From assembly GCA_012064415.1 (NCBI GenBank), contig SSNU01000129.1:215438-279437 (forward strand): a stretch of 64,000 nucleotides of DNA, read 5' to 3'. The notes beneath the pieces were generated by a model that was not told where the DNA came from, did no database searches, and saw only the letters and a program-made list of their open reading frames with translations. Positions 20,516 to 31,468 of the stretch are shown in pieces (within the stretch, counting starts at the first letter, position 1; every line of letters starts with the position of its first letter). Origin of the DNA: Gyrodactylus bullatarudis (taxonomy: Eukaryota > Platyhelminthes > Monogenea > Gyrodactylidea > Gyrodactylidae). Both the position numbers and the translations under genes were made by a program.

Positions 20516-22803
20516 AATAAATTAACAATTATTCTCTGGAATATTAGATCACTCATTAGATCAATATTTACACTCAAACAGATCATAGAAAAGATGAAAC
20601 CTCAAATTGTTCTAATAACTGAATCTTGGCTAAAACCCCACATCTCCTCAAATGATATCCAAATCTCAAGCTATAATATTATCAGGTCAGACAGACCACA
20701 AATCAAAGGCGGTGGTGTCATTGCATACATCTCATCTGAGTTAACCTACCATGTCCTCCTGAAATCAGACAATCCCGAACTTATTGCTTTTAATACTAGC
20801 GAGCAAAATACAAACTTCAATGCTGCAATAATTCTGACTTACAATCCTCCACCTGCTAACAAGCATTCTGAACTAAAACTAATAAGCTTGCTTTCTCCTC
20901 TAAAAAGCTCATTTAACCATAATATAATCCTATGTGGTGATTTTAATCACCCGACCTACACCCCAGAAATGCTTGATTTTAACTCACCTTTATTTGAATT
21001 TGCAAGTTCTCTTCACTTATCCCAAAAGGCAGACAAACCATCTAGACTGAACCCATCCAATTACCTTGATCTATTATTCACTAACATCCAAGACTTGAAG
21101 TGCTCTTCCAACCTAGTGACAAATTCTTCAGACCATCTCTTATTGACATTTGAAATGGGATATAATTACAATCACTATAATTCCAATTCATCACATTATA
21201 CCACCAGCTTCTCACACTTCAGACAACTTTATCTGTCAATGAAAGACTATATATTCTTTCCGCATTTTAACTCTAACCTCTTTTATTTCATCATTAAAAG
21301 AGCCAGAAGACTCTCCAAAAACAGTCTGGAAGTTACTCCTCAATCAACGCAAACAATCTTCAAGATGACCTAAAATCTCAACCTTCCAAAGCCTGGAAGA
21401 AGCTTAAATATCTCGTCAACAAATCAAAACCACCAATGAACTCCTCACAAATCTCAGCGGAATCCCTCAATTTATTTTTCAAATCTGTATTCTCCGATTC
21501 CCCACCCCACCTGGCTCCTGTTCAAGTTCGAAATTTAGTTCCACCCTCGATTACAAGAGAACTGTTACTCGACCTCATTCTTGACTCCAACTCCAAAAGG
21601 AGGAAAGATATCCACTTCAACTCCATGGAACTCCTCTTAACCTTACCTGATCAATTTTTCACCAAAATGGCTAATTTTCTCTCACATCTACTATTTCAAA
21701 ACTTAATCCCCTCGGACTTGAAAAACGTCAAAATTACGCCCATCCCAAAGATTTTCTCACCCACAGCAGAATCAGACTATAGGCCCATCTCTAATCTGCT
21801 AATATTCCTCAGTCTTATTGACATGATCGTTACCCACCTCATCTCCAAAAGTATTAATATCAAGACTTTAGATGACTCTCAACACGGATTTTTAACTAAA
21901 AGAAGCACCTCAACTAATCTATTAGCCTTCATGGACAACGCTGAGAACCTCAGGTATAAGAAAATACCATGTGCAGTAATCTTTTTGGATATCCGTAAAG
22001 CATTCGATAAAATACCCTTCAATATAATCCAGAATCAACTCATTGAATGTGACATAAATCCATATATTATCAACTGGACAATGAACTTCTTATCCACTAG
22101 ATCCCAAAAAGTCTTTTTCAACAAAGAAGAATCTTCCTCCCTGAACATCAACTCAGGAGTCCCACAGGGTTCTATTGTCGGCCCCCTCCTCTTCAATTTA
22201 GTCTTCTCAAAGATCAAACCCTCTAGCAGCGAAGTAAAATTCTATAAATATGCTGACGATCTTAAAATAATCATTCCTAACTTCAATAATGACCTCATCA
22301 AAAATGAACTTGACCATATTCGATCCTCCCTTGATTCCATTGGTCTAGAAATAAACCATGACAAAACAAAAATCATGTTACTGAACCACAACAACCCACT
22401 AGATTGTCTCAATCCTACTCTCTCTCAGCTGATAGTCCTCAAAATCAAAGACCTGGGTCTCCATTATGATCACAAACTCAGGATAAAGCCACACATCAAC
22501 GATCTCTTAAAATCGTTAAGATACTCCTCTTATTTAATCACTAAATTCGTCAATTGTCCCCACCTGAAGCTGACTCTATTTAAATCTTTTATCCTCTCCA
22601 AATTCGACTACGCTGCTGCTCTGGTCCTGGGAATATCTAATGAGTCGACCAAAAAGATTGAACAAGTCCAATTTAAATTCTTAAAATCTTGTTTCGGAAT
22701 GCAAAGCTACAGAGAATGCCTAAGGTTAGCATCTCTTTTCCCTATCTGGATTAGAAGAATCTCAGTCATCCGTTATTCTTTACAACTCAACAATGCCCAA
22801 TAG
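20516..22803 (+). mobile_element. Family-2 non-LTR retrotransposon copy C, ORF2 (APE + RT)
   Basis: The endonuclease starts with LTIILWNIRSLIRSIFTL (about 20520) and continues in the frame of 20594-21373: VLITESWLKPH, RSDRPQIKGGGVIAYI, ILCGDFNHPTYTP, then SSDHLLLTFEM. A break near 21373 leads to the RT (21436-22803): DYRPISNLLIFL, QHGFLTKRSTSTNLLAF, VIFLDIRKAFDKIPF, SGVPQGSIVGPLLFNL and KYADDLKIIIP (catalytic YADD), ending with KIEQVQFKFLKSCFG and IWIRRISVIRYSLQL. A frame change near 22795 continues to 22990. One or two lesions make it inactive as read. Jockey/CR1-like by motif style. Confidence 0.88.
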
Positions 22804-23090
22804 AGCTTCATCGCACAACACAAGAAACCAAAGAGGTTACTCAATCCTTTTAAACAACATCCTCCCATTGCAAGCGAGACTGAGGATCAACATTGCAAAA
22901 ATTCCCTCAGGGAACTTGAAATCAACTTGCAACTTTCTCATAGAACTTGTGCCATCATCTCATGACCTAATCAAAAACTATTTTCTTTAAATGATCCTAT
23001 ATATATTGTACATAATTCTTATTCTTCAAATAAAATAAAAAATTTCTATTCTAAAAATTTCAGTGCTAATTTGTTTTGTAAGGATGATTG

Positions 23091-23165
23091 TGTGAGGAGA
23101 GACACTCAGTCTCTGAGACAGCGTGAGTTTTCTCCGGCGTGGGTTTAGTTTTTCAGTAGAATTGA
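23091..23165. repeat. Sequence shared with 18972-19020
   Basis: GTGAGGAGAGAC...AGCGTGAGTTTT...TTTTTCAGTAGAATTGA is shared, in the same orientation, with 18972-19020. This copy has an additional palindromic segment around GTCTCTGAGAC. It may be a terminal segment of the family-2 elements. Confidence 0.5.
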
Positions 23166-23442
23166 CAACATTTGAAGGTTTTAATATGACAGTAGAATTA
23201 GCAGTGTTGGGATTTTTCTTGCTGTCGTTAATTTCATCATAAGATCTTGGCAAGATGATCATCATCTTACGATGCTTTACGAACCGCGTCTTTCGAATCC
23301 ACCTGCGAGTGATAATTTTCTGTATGTTCCTGCACAGTATCTGGAGAATCTATTACAAAAGATACAACATCTCAATCAACGACCTGCCTATCATGACTCG
23401 TTTTGTATCAGCAATCCTATTGGCAGTAATGTTAATTCTTAA

Positions 23443-24276
23443 GTGCCGCCTCCTGTCATCACTAATCAAAGAACTCGCCCCACTCGACCTTCCTCAGAAA
23501 TCTCAAATCTCCATAAAGCTTCTGAACCACAATTCTCAAAATCGAACAAATACAACCTCATCGTTCATTCCAATGACCCTTGTAAAATCCAAATTCAGTC
23601 CATAATACATCATATCAGGACAAAATGCGTTGGATACGTTGGCTCTGCGACCTTTCATAACAAAAATCCTGATATAAGCAAACGCTATTTCACGATTAAA
23701 GGCAACATGATCCTAGCTACCACTTTACTCTTGGAAATCCAGGACCACTATCGAAAGTCAGGTATCATCATTACAAGAGCTAAGCCTCGTTACATTCTAA
23801 GACAAATGAGAAACACAACTGACTCTACCTCGCTTCCCATTCCCAATAAAAACTCCTCAACAGCTACTCTAAACATACCACTACAACCTGTTGTCTCAAA
23901 CTCAATAGTCAAAACAACCATGGAGCCCCCTCAATCAAATATTCGCTCCTCAATTGTACTCACTTCCAAACATAATTCTCATGTTGCCAATGGCCAAACT
24001 CCCAAACAAAACCTTATCCAAGTAGTTCGTTATTCTCCATCGAATAGGAGATCGTTGTCACTTAAAAGGCAAAAGTCAATCGATAACCTTCCGTCAGCCT
24101 TAAGACCCCGTGTTTCTACCTCACGTGAACCCACCAACATATCAACTCCAAACAACCATAACAACACTCCTAGTGCTCAGCCGACAAACTCAGCCAATTC
24201 AGACATGCTCCAGTTTTTTCAGCAGAATCATACTGTGGAATGCCAGATCCCTAATATCAACAATGTTCACTCTTAA
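23443..24276 (+). CDS. Family-2 non-LTR retrotransposon copy D, ORF1
   Basis: A 277-residue frame. Residues 30-120 have the beta-alpha-beta pattern seen in copy C (YNLIVHSNDPCKIQIQSIIH, then KRYFTIKGNMILATTLLLEI and SGIIITRAKPRYILRQM), compatible with an RRM-like fold. It is followed by a long disordered Ser/Asn/Pro-rich tail. It overlaps the ORF2 frame by about 160 bp in a +1 register, so ORF2 may be reached by re-initiation or frameshifting, or the overlap may reflect decay. No Cys knuckles are present. Confidence 0.6.
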   Translation: MPPPVITNQRTRPTRPSSEISNLHKASEPQFSKSNKYNLIVHSNDPCKIQIQSIIHHIRTKCVGYVGSATFHNKNPDISKRYFTIKGNMILATTLLLEIQDHYRKSGIIITRAKPRYILRQMRNTTDSTSLPIPNKNSSTATLNIPLQPVVSNSIVKTTMEPPQSNIRSSIVLTSKHNSHVANGQTPKQNLIQVVRYSPSNRRSLSLKRQKSIDNLPSALRPRVSTSREPTNISTPNNHNNTPSAQPTNSANSDMLQFFQQNHTVECQIPNINNVHS

Positions 24277-26285
24277 GTCATACATCATCAAGTACTCCCT
24301 ATTACTAGTTATCATCACCGAAACATGGCTTAAACCCTCTCATCCTGACTCGGAATTATCAATCAAAGACTTCAACCTATTCCGCTCTGACAGACTACTT
24401 CGATCGGGTGGTGGCACAGCCATTTATGTTCACTCCAGTTTGTCAGTCTCCAACCTTATTACATCCAACGACATTCACAATATTATCTCTATTACAATTT
24501 CAGTTAAAAATCTGACCATTCAAGTAATCGCTGTTTACAACCCTCCGCCAGTTACCACGGCAGCAGAAACTCTAATCTCCTCGTTCATCGATGCAAACCT
24601 AATTGCTACTAGGAACTCTCTAATTATTGGTGGAGATTTCAACTATCCAAATTACTCTCCATTGAATTCGGATGTTTCTCTTACACTTGTCGATCATCTC
24701 CACTCACTCAAGCTCAATCAACTTTCTACCCTACCAACTCGTAGCCCATCCGACTCGATCCTGGATCTGCTATTTACTGACATTCCTGGTCTTTATCTCT
24801 TTGCAGTTCACCCACTCAGATCCTCTGACCATCACATACTTATCTTTTCGAGCTCAGACTTCAACCCTTACAACACTACTACTCCTCATTATGTAACGGA
24901 CATCTCTAAATTCGTCTCGTCCACAATGACTCTACTACCAATATTATTCGCCAATGGTTTCAACATTGAATTATTCAATAACTTAATATTAAGAGCGTCC
25001 AGACTATCAACCAATAGTGCTAACAAGCTTCAACTCTGCTCACAACAACTGTTCGAATCATCTATCCAGTCGGACATCAAATCATTCCCTAAGCGCGCGT
25101 GAAATAAAATACGCTTCCTAACTCATGCTAATCATAAAGATTCTTGCTCATCTAACATAGACTCCAATGATCTAAATGAATTCTTCACAAAAGTATATTC
25201 CTCCAATGACTATGTTGACAATCATAATATTGATATTTCCGTCTCGACCCCTGCAGTTACACCAGACATGTTAATTGATCTCCTCCTCTCACTTAAGAAC
25301 AAAAATAGGAAAGACAATGCATACGTCTCGGTTGCCACCCTTCTAGCTCTTCCAAGTGACTTTTTCACCTCACTTTCAGTATTTTATCAGCATATTATTG
25401 ATACAGCCTGTATCCCTCCTCAATGGCTTACAGTGCATATCCAACCAATCAACAAGAAACCGAATCCTACCCAACCGTGTGATTTCAGACCCATCTCACT
25501 GCTCCCTATCTTTCTTGTGTTAATTGATTCCATCATATACCTGCATTTAAGAAATATAAACATTCTTTCATTAGACCCCGACCAACACGGATTTGTCAAA
25601 GGAAGAAGTACTTGCTCGAATCTTCTCTCATTCATAGACACAGCCCATTCACTCATCTTCAACAAGATTCCATGTGCCGTTGTCTACGTTGACATTGAAA
25701 AAGCCTTCGACAGACTCCCTTTTTCAGTTATTCACACCTTTTTAACAAAATGTAATGTCAATCCGTACATAATCAGACTCACCATGACCTTCCTCTCTAA
25801 TAGGAAACAAAGGGTTTTCTTCAATGGGAAACTTTCAACCTCTGCCTCGATTAGTTCTGGCGTACCACAAGGTTCCATAATCGGTCCAGCTATATTCAAC
25901 CTGATCTTCTCCAGCATTAAGCCCTCGTGCCCATCAGTAAGATACTTTAAATATGCAGATGATATTAAAATCCTAATTAACATTGAAAATGGTCTGACAT
26001 CTGTTACAAACGAAATCCAGCACCTTGAAAGTACTTTAAGTAATATCGGCCTCAAAATTAATCATAACAAGACGAAAATCATGCTGCTTAATAGTAAAAT
26101 ATCTCCGAATGCCTCTTTCCCTTATGAACTTGTCTCCTCCATTAAGGATCTCGGCCTTCATTATGATAACAACCTTAACACGCACATTCACTCTAATGAA
26201 ATTCTCAAGAAAGTCAGATGCAAAAGCTATTTCACTAGAAAATTTGTGATTACTCCCACCTTGAGGTTATCCCTTTATAAGTCAC
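24200..26285 (+). mobile_element. Family-2 non-LTR retrotransposon copy D, ORF2 (APE + RT, 3'-truncated)
   Basis: The endonuclease (24200-25102) has FFSRIILWNARSL, VIITETWLKPS, RSDRLLRSGGGTAIYVHS, LIIGGDFNYPNYSP and RSSDHHILIFS. The RT (25268-26285) has DFRPISLLPIFL, QHGFVKGRSTCSNLLSF, VVYVDIEKAFDRLPF, SGVPQGSIIGPAIFNL, KYADDIKILINI and LKINHNKTKIMLL. At about 26285, after LSLYKSLM, homology to copy C stops: the C-terminal RT domain is lost and an AT-dinucleotide tract follows. A break between 25102 and 25268 separates the two domains. Loss of the 3' end is unusual for this class, so a later deletion is likely. Confidence 0.87.
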
Positions 26286-26904
26286 TAATGTTTGACATTG
26301 TATACACTGTTCAAAGTGTACATATTGGTCGTAACATATATATATATATTATATTTTGCTATGGAGATATCAAGAGATATAAAGGATTTTGTTTAAAATA
26401 ATCTTTGGCTCGATTACAAATTAAAGTTATTGATAAGGATATTGCTTGTCAACATTTAGTAAAATTGGAAATTATTGTACTCTGTTCTGCATTGCAATAA
26501 GGGAGTTTTTAACCGCAATAACTTTTTCAAGTTCAATAATAGTGAGATACGGTTCATTGAGCGGGACAGATGTAGAGTCATGAGCCAATTTTGCTATATC
26601 ACCTAAATACAATAATTTGGTTAAATGGGGTGAAAGCGTAGGAATTTTTCCTAAAGGGTTTTAAATAATAAAATAATCATCTTATGAGCGATTTATTTTA
26701 TTTTTGGTTCTCTTCAATAAATTATTGACAATAATTATTGATATTTGTTTACAAATTTGTATTATGGGATTCTATACGAAATATAATAAAACATTTTGAC
26801 ATTAGAAATCTCTCATTTGTTTTAATTTAGATTTCAGTTTCATTTCAAGAACGATTCGAACTTCGAAGGCACATAGTATCGTCGGCATAGATATATTATG
26901 AAAA
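26286..26904. other. Boundary between transposon block and gene block
   Basis: Starts with an (AT)n tract (26333-26352), then AT-rich DNA without a recognised gene. Several pyrimidine-AG strings just before 26905 could serve as splice acceptors for VPS45. Confidence 0.4.
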
Positions 26905-28731
26905 ATGAATTTGTTCGATTCTTGCAGAGAATACATCCAAAAGATTTTCATGATGCCTGATGAGGGTATCAAAATTCTTTTGGTTGATTCAATTACTGTC
27001 AAATACATCAGTACTCTTTTTGTCATGTCAGAAATAATGGATTATGAAATTTACCTTGTGGAAAATATAAATAATATCCGCGAGCATATTAAGGCCATCA
27101 AATGCATCGCTATTTTACGGCCTACTAATGAGAATATTAATAACCTCTCGTCTGATCTTCGCAGACAAATTTATGGTTCCTATTATATTTTCTTTACCCA
27201 TGTGCTCCCGAAGAACCAGCTTCAGAAATTAGCAGCTGCTGATGAAAATGAGCTTGTAAAAGAAGTGCTTGAATTTTACATTGATTTCATTCCTAATTCA
27301 CCTTTTCAGTTTAATATGGATTTAGACAACTCCATGTCTTTTCTGGAAAAATATAATTCAGATGATTTATCCTTGATGACAGATTGCCTAACTGGAGCCT
27401 TAATGACTCTGGGAAAAATACCGAATTTGTATTATGATTCAAGTTCTTCGTCATCAAGCTTACTTGCTGAAAATATAAAAGGATTTTTGAATCGAGAAGA
27501 AAGATTTTTTCGAAACTCTGATTTTAGTCCAATTGACGTAATAATTATTGATCGTTCTTATGATCCCATAACACCATTAATGAATCAGTGGATTTATGAA
27601 GCAATGATTCATGAATTAATTGGAATTAAGAATAATCGAGTTCGACTATCATCAAACCAGAAAGATTCTATACTCTCCTATAGTTCGGATGAATTTTTCC
27701 GAGAAAATCAATTTGCCAACTTTGGAGAGATTGGTGAATCTATTAAAAAACTAGTTGATGACTACCAGAACAAGTTACAATCAGTTGATGTTAATAGTGT
27801 CGAATCAATTGCAGACCTGAAAAAGTTTCTTGAGAATTATCCAAACTTCAAGAAAACCTCTGGAACAGTGGAAACACACTTTTCAATTCTATCCGAACTA
27901 TGCAAGGCTGTGAAAGATTTTAATCTTATGGAGTTGAGTGAATGTGAACAACAACTTGTTTGTCAAGAAAATCATTCGTCTAGTTTTTCTAGAATCACAA
28001 ACTTGCTTAACGACAGTCGAACGAGAAATTTAGACTCTATTCGTTTAGTACTCTTGTACATTCTTAGATATCCAAGTTACCTTTCAGAAATTGAACAACT
28101 TCGCTCCTTAATTGTTAACAAAGGACTCTCTGAACATCTGGAACTTTTGGATGTCATAAAAAAATTCTCGAAAAAGGATTATAGCGCCCAAACCCTGAAA
28201 AGTGTTTCCTCCATCAGTAACTTTAACGATATTAAATCAACAAATGTCAATCAAATAGCTTCAAAGGCAATGAATTTGGTTACGAAAAAACTTGTTTCTG
28301 GCCTCCGAGGTATTGACAATGTTTACGCCCAACATCAACCAGCCATAGTGGAGCTGATCGAAAAAATAATTCGCAATCAGATAGAAATGACAGGTTTATC
28401 TCGAATGGAATGTAATCTCTCCTCCAAAGAGGATTCCTCAAAGGATATTTTATTATTCATCGTTGGGGGGATGACTTATGCTGAAATCAATGCCATTCAG
28501 AAATTGAATAAGTCATGTGAGCCAAATATTTATATTGGATCGACATTTATTCACAACACTCAGACATTTCTTGACGGCTTATTAAGAACGTCAACATCCT
28601 TCAGTAAAATTTCCAAAGAAGAAGATGAACGACCTCTTGGTCAGATGGATAACCCAAGCAGACTAGGATTCATCTCTCGAAACATCACAAGTAAACTGAC
28701 CCGCACTACTCAGTATTCCAAACTTAATTGA
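26905..28731 (+). CDS. VPS45: Sec1/Munc18-family vacuolar sorting protein VPS45
   Basis: Binds endosomal/TGN syntaxins (Tlg2/STX16) and drives SNARE assembly there. One uninterrupted frame of 608 residues, slightly longer than the usual 570. Family landmarks in order: an N-terminal GIKILLVDSITVKYISTLFV, CIAILRPTNENI, domain-2 IDVIIIDRSYDPITPLMNQW with YEAMIHELIGI, NFGEIGESIKKLVDDYQ, NYPNFKKTSGTVETHFSIL, CQENHSS, GIDNVYAQHQPAIVELI, and near the C-terminus ILLFIVGGMTYAEINAI followed by IGSTFIHNTQTFLDGL. The IGI-xNN signature points to VPS45 rather than SLY1, VPS33 or UNC18. The absence of introns contrasts with its neighbours. MRPL10 follows 143 bp downstream on the same strand. Confidence 0.95.
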   Translation: MNLFDSCREYIQKIFMMPDEGIKILLVDSITVKYISTLFVMSEIMDYEIYLVENINNIREHIKAIKCIAILRPTNENINNLSSDLRRQIYGSYYIFFTHVLPKNQLQKLAAADENELVKEVLEFYIDFIPNSPFQFNMDLDNSMSFLEKYNSDDLSLMTDCLTGALMTLGKIPNLYYDSSSSSSSLLAENIKGFLNREERFFRNSDFSPIDVIIIDRSYDPITPLMNQWIYEAMIHELIGIKNNRVRLSSNQKDSILSYSSDEFFRENQFANFGEIGESIKKLVDDYQNKLQSVDVNSVESIADLKKFLENYPNFKKTSGTVETHFSILSELCKAVKDFNLMELSECEQQLVCQENHSSSFSRITNLLNDSRTRNLDSIRLVLLYILRYPSYLSEIEQLRSLIVNKGLSEHLELLDVIKKFSKKDYSAQTLKSVSSISNFNDIKSTNVNQIASKAMNLVTKKLVSGLRGIDNVYAQHQPAIVELIEKIIRNQIEMTGLSRMECNLSSKEDSSKDILLFIVGGMTYAEINAIQKLNKSCEPNIYIGSTFIHNTQTFLDGLLRTSTSFSKISKEEDERPLGQMDNPSRLGFISRNITSKLTRTTQYSKLN

Positions 28732-28874
28732 AACTTAGATCTTGATTCGTTTTTGTTTGTATTTTCATTGTCAAATAAACTTATTGCCATATATAAATTT
28801 TACTAGTTAATAATACAATTATAATATCACTCTAATAATTTCATTAAATAAACATTTTTATTTTTTACAGAATC

Positions 28875-29663
28875 ATGTTCAAGGTATTTACAAAAAGAGA
28901 ACTCCATTTAACTGGCAACAGTTGGAGGTACATGCATAAACCAGGAACTTTAGTACAAAGATTATTCCGAGAATGTACAAAACCAGTTATTGAAACAATT
29001 GAAATAAACCGAAGTGCAGTTTTCATTGAAAGAATGAATGAGCAAAAAAGAAGAGAAGAGACAAGCGAATATAAAAAATTTCTCGTTAGAGAGACCAAGA
29101 AAAACTTTTTCGATAAATGTGAAAACAAATCAATATTGGTTCTTTTGAAATTCGAACATGATTACAGAGATTTTCTCCCAAAGAAGAACATTCTTTATGA
29201 TAATGGTTTTGCGCTGTACAAATGTAGCAACATTATCCAACGGTAATCTATTATTCTAATTATTGATTTTCAGTGAAGCTTCTAAAGATAGCTTTTGGAA
29301 AACCTTCACTAGCTACTTTGCCCATGACGATTACGCCTACACATATTTGATTGGTGAAAATGACCCTTTGAAAATTCAAATAGCCCTGGACGTCCTGAGA
29401 ACAACTCCGTATTATTTATTAATAGGTAAGATTTCTTTAAATAATTTTCAGGTGGTTATGTACCTAATAAAATAATGAACAAGGATGAATTGATTGCATA
29501 TTGTCAGCTTAAGAACAGAGATAGTGCTTACAGTATTCTACTTTCCACTTTGGAGAGTAACCAAAGAAAACTTTTATCATTGGTGACATGTGAACAGAAG
29601 AAATTGCTTCAGAACCTAAAATCAATATCAGAGAATGATGTAGGAAAAAATAATAATGATTGA
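28875..29663 (+). CDS. MRPL10: Mitochondrial large-subunit ribosomal protein uL10m
   Basis: Exons 28875-29243, about 29274-29425 and 29452-29663, joined across introns of about 30 bp and 26 bp. The joined product of about 244 residues has the L10 core: ILVLLKFEHDYRDFLPKKNI, then AYTYLIGEND, then VLRTTPYYLLIGG across the second splice, then KIMNKDELIAYCQL, matching the order and spacing of metazoan MRPL10. The N-terminus (KRELHLTGNSWRYMHKPGTL) is basic, as for a mitochondrial import sequence. ATG 28875 is preceded only 5 bases upstream by TTTTTTACAG, a strong acceptor. It follows VPS45 closely, so trans-splicing or a shared transcript is possible. Confidence 0.85.
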
Positions 29664-30414
<751 letters not shown>

Positions 30415-30836
30415 ATGTTCGGGCGATATTATCGTGTCTATAATAGTGTTTTCTAATTTAGAGTGCATTGATATCCCTCAATAAAGTATGATATCAGACG
30501 AAATTCATCTATCGTTATTTTCTATATCAAATACACCAATATAGTAGTTTCGTAAGATATAGAAACAGCTAGTCTGTATCACACATAAAACACTTACTAA
30601 TCCCTACTAAATACTCAATAGTCAGCTCAAATACTCTGCTTATGGTTATGTTGGCAACTTTCGCTGATCAGATGTAGAAGGGAGTGTCACAATAATTTTG
30701 TAGTATATGAATTTAAAGAAAAACCAATTATTTGAAAAATTTAAATTCTGGTAAGGCAAAGAACAAAAGTAAAAGATAATTAAAATTTTGTTTTAATTGT
30801 TTAGTTCACTTAACTTGATCACGCATATTAACAACT
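30415..30836. other. Intergenic, nothing recognised
   Basis: Separates ATP synthase c from RPL17. AT-rich, with a TTGTTTAG string near 30802 that could be a splice acceptor for the RPL17 leader. Confidence 0.4.
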
Positions 30837-31439
30837 ATGCCAAGATATTCATGGGAGCCCAGTGAAGAAGAGGAGAGTCGTACTTGTAAAGCTCGTGGAC
30901 CTTACTGGAGAGTTCATTTCAAGAATACACATGAGGTCGTGAAAGTTTTAAAGGTGTGTTTTCCTTGTTTTTATTTTTAGGGAATGTCGCTTCAAAGAGC
31001 TCAAGCCTACCTTAAAAATGTTATTGCAAAGAAGGAAATTGTCCCTTTCCGCAAGTTCAACGGCAGTGTCTCTCGTCATGCTCAAGCTAAAGCCTGGGGT
31101 GTAGTTCAGGGTCGCTGGCCTCAAAAGTCATGCAAAATGATATTAGATCTTCTTCAAAACGCATACAGTAATGGACATAACAAAGACATCAAAGGTGCAG
31201 ACGCAAGTAGACTCTTTATCAGACACATTCATGTCAATCCAGCTCCAACCATCAGAAGAAGAACTTATAGAGCTCATGGTAGAATCAATCCTTACATGTC
31301 CTACCCAACTCACTGCGAAGTCATCTTGGGAACTAAGGAAGAAGTCGTCCCAAAAGTGACCACTTCTGAGCCTATCAAAAAGAAGGAATCTAAGAAGAGA
31401 CTCAAGAGACAAATGATGAAGGAAAATGCTGTTATGTAA
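30837..31439 (+). CDS. RPL17: 60S ribosomal protein L17 (uL22)
   Basis: Cytosolic large-subunit protein lining the exit tunnel. Exon 1 (30837-30953) encodes MPRYSWEP...CKARGPYWRVHFKNT, exon 2 (30981-31439) encodes GMSLQRAQAYLKNVI, VPFRKFNGSVSRHAQAK, GRWPQKSCKMILDLL, RLFIRHIHVNPAPTIRRRTY and RAHGRINPYMSYPTHCEVIL. The intron is 27 bp and sits between Lys and Gly. The product of 191 residues has the usual basic tail (ESKKRLKRQ). Conservation is very strong over the whole length. Its 3' end is 30 bp from that of DRC1, which runs the other way. Confidence 0.97.
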
Positions 31440-31468
31440 TGTAATACATTTATTTGGAATATACGTTA

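Noticed and set aside
23026..23265. Minus-strand 79-residue frame between the two family-2 elements
   Set aside because: Coincides with the repeat shared with 18972-19020; no protein family resemblance.
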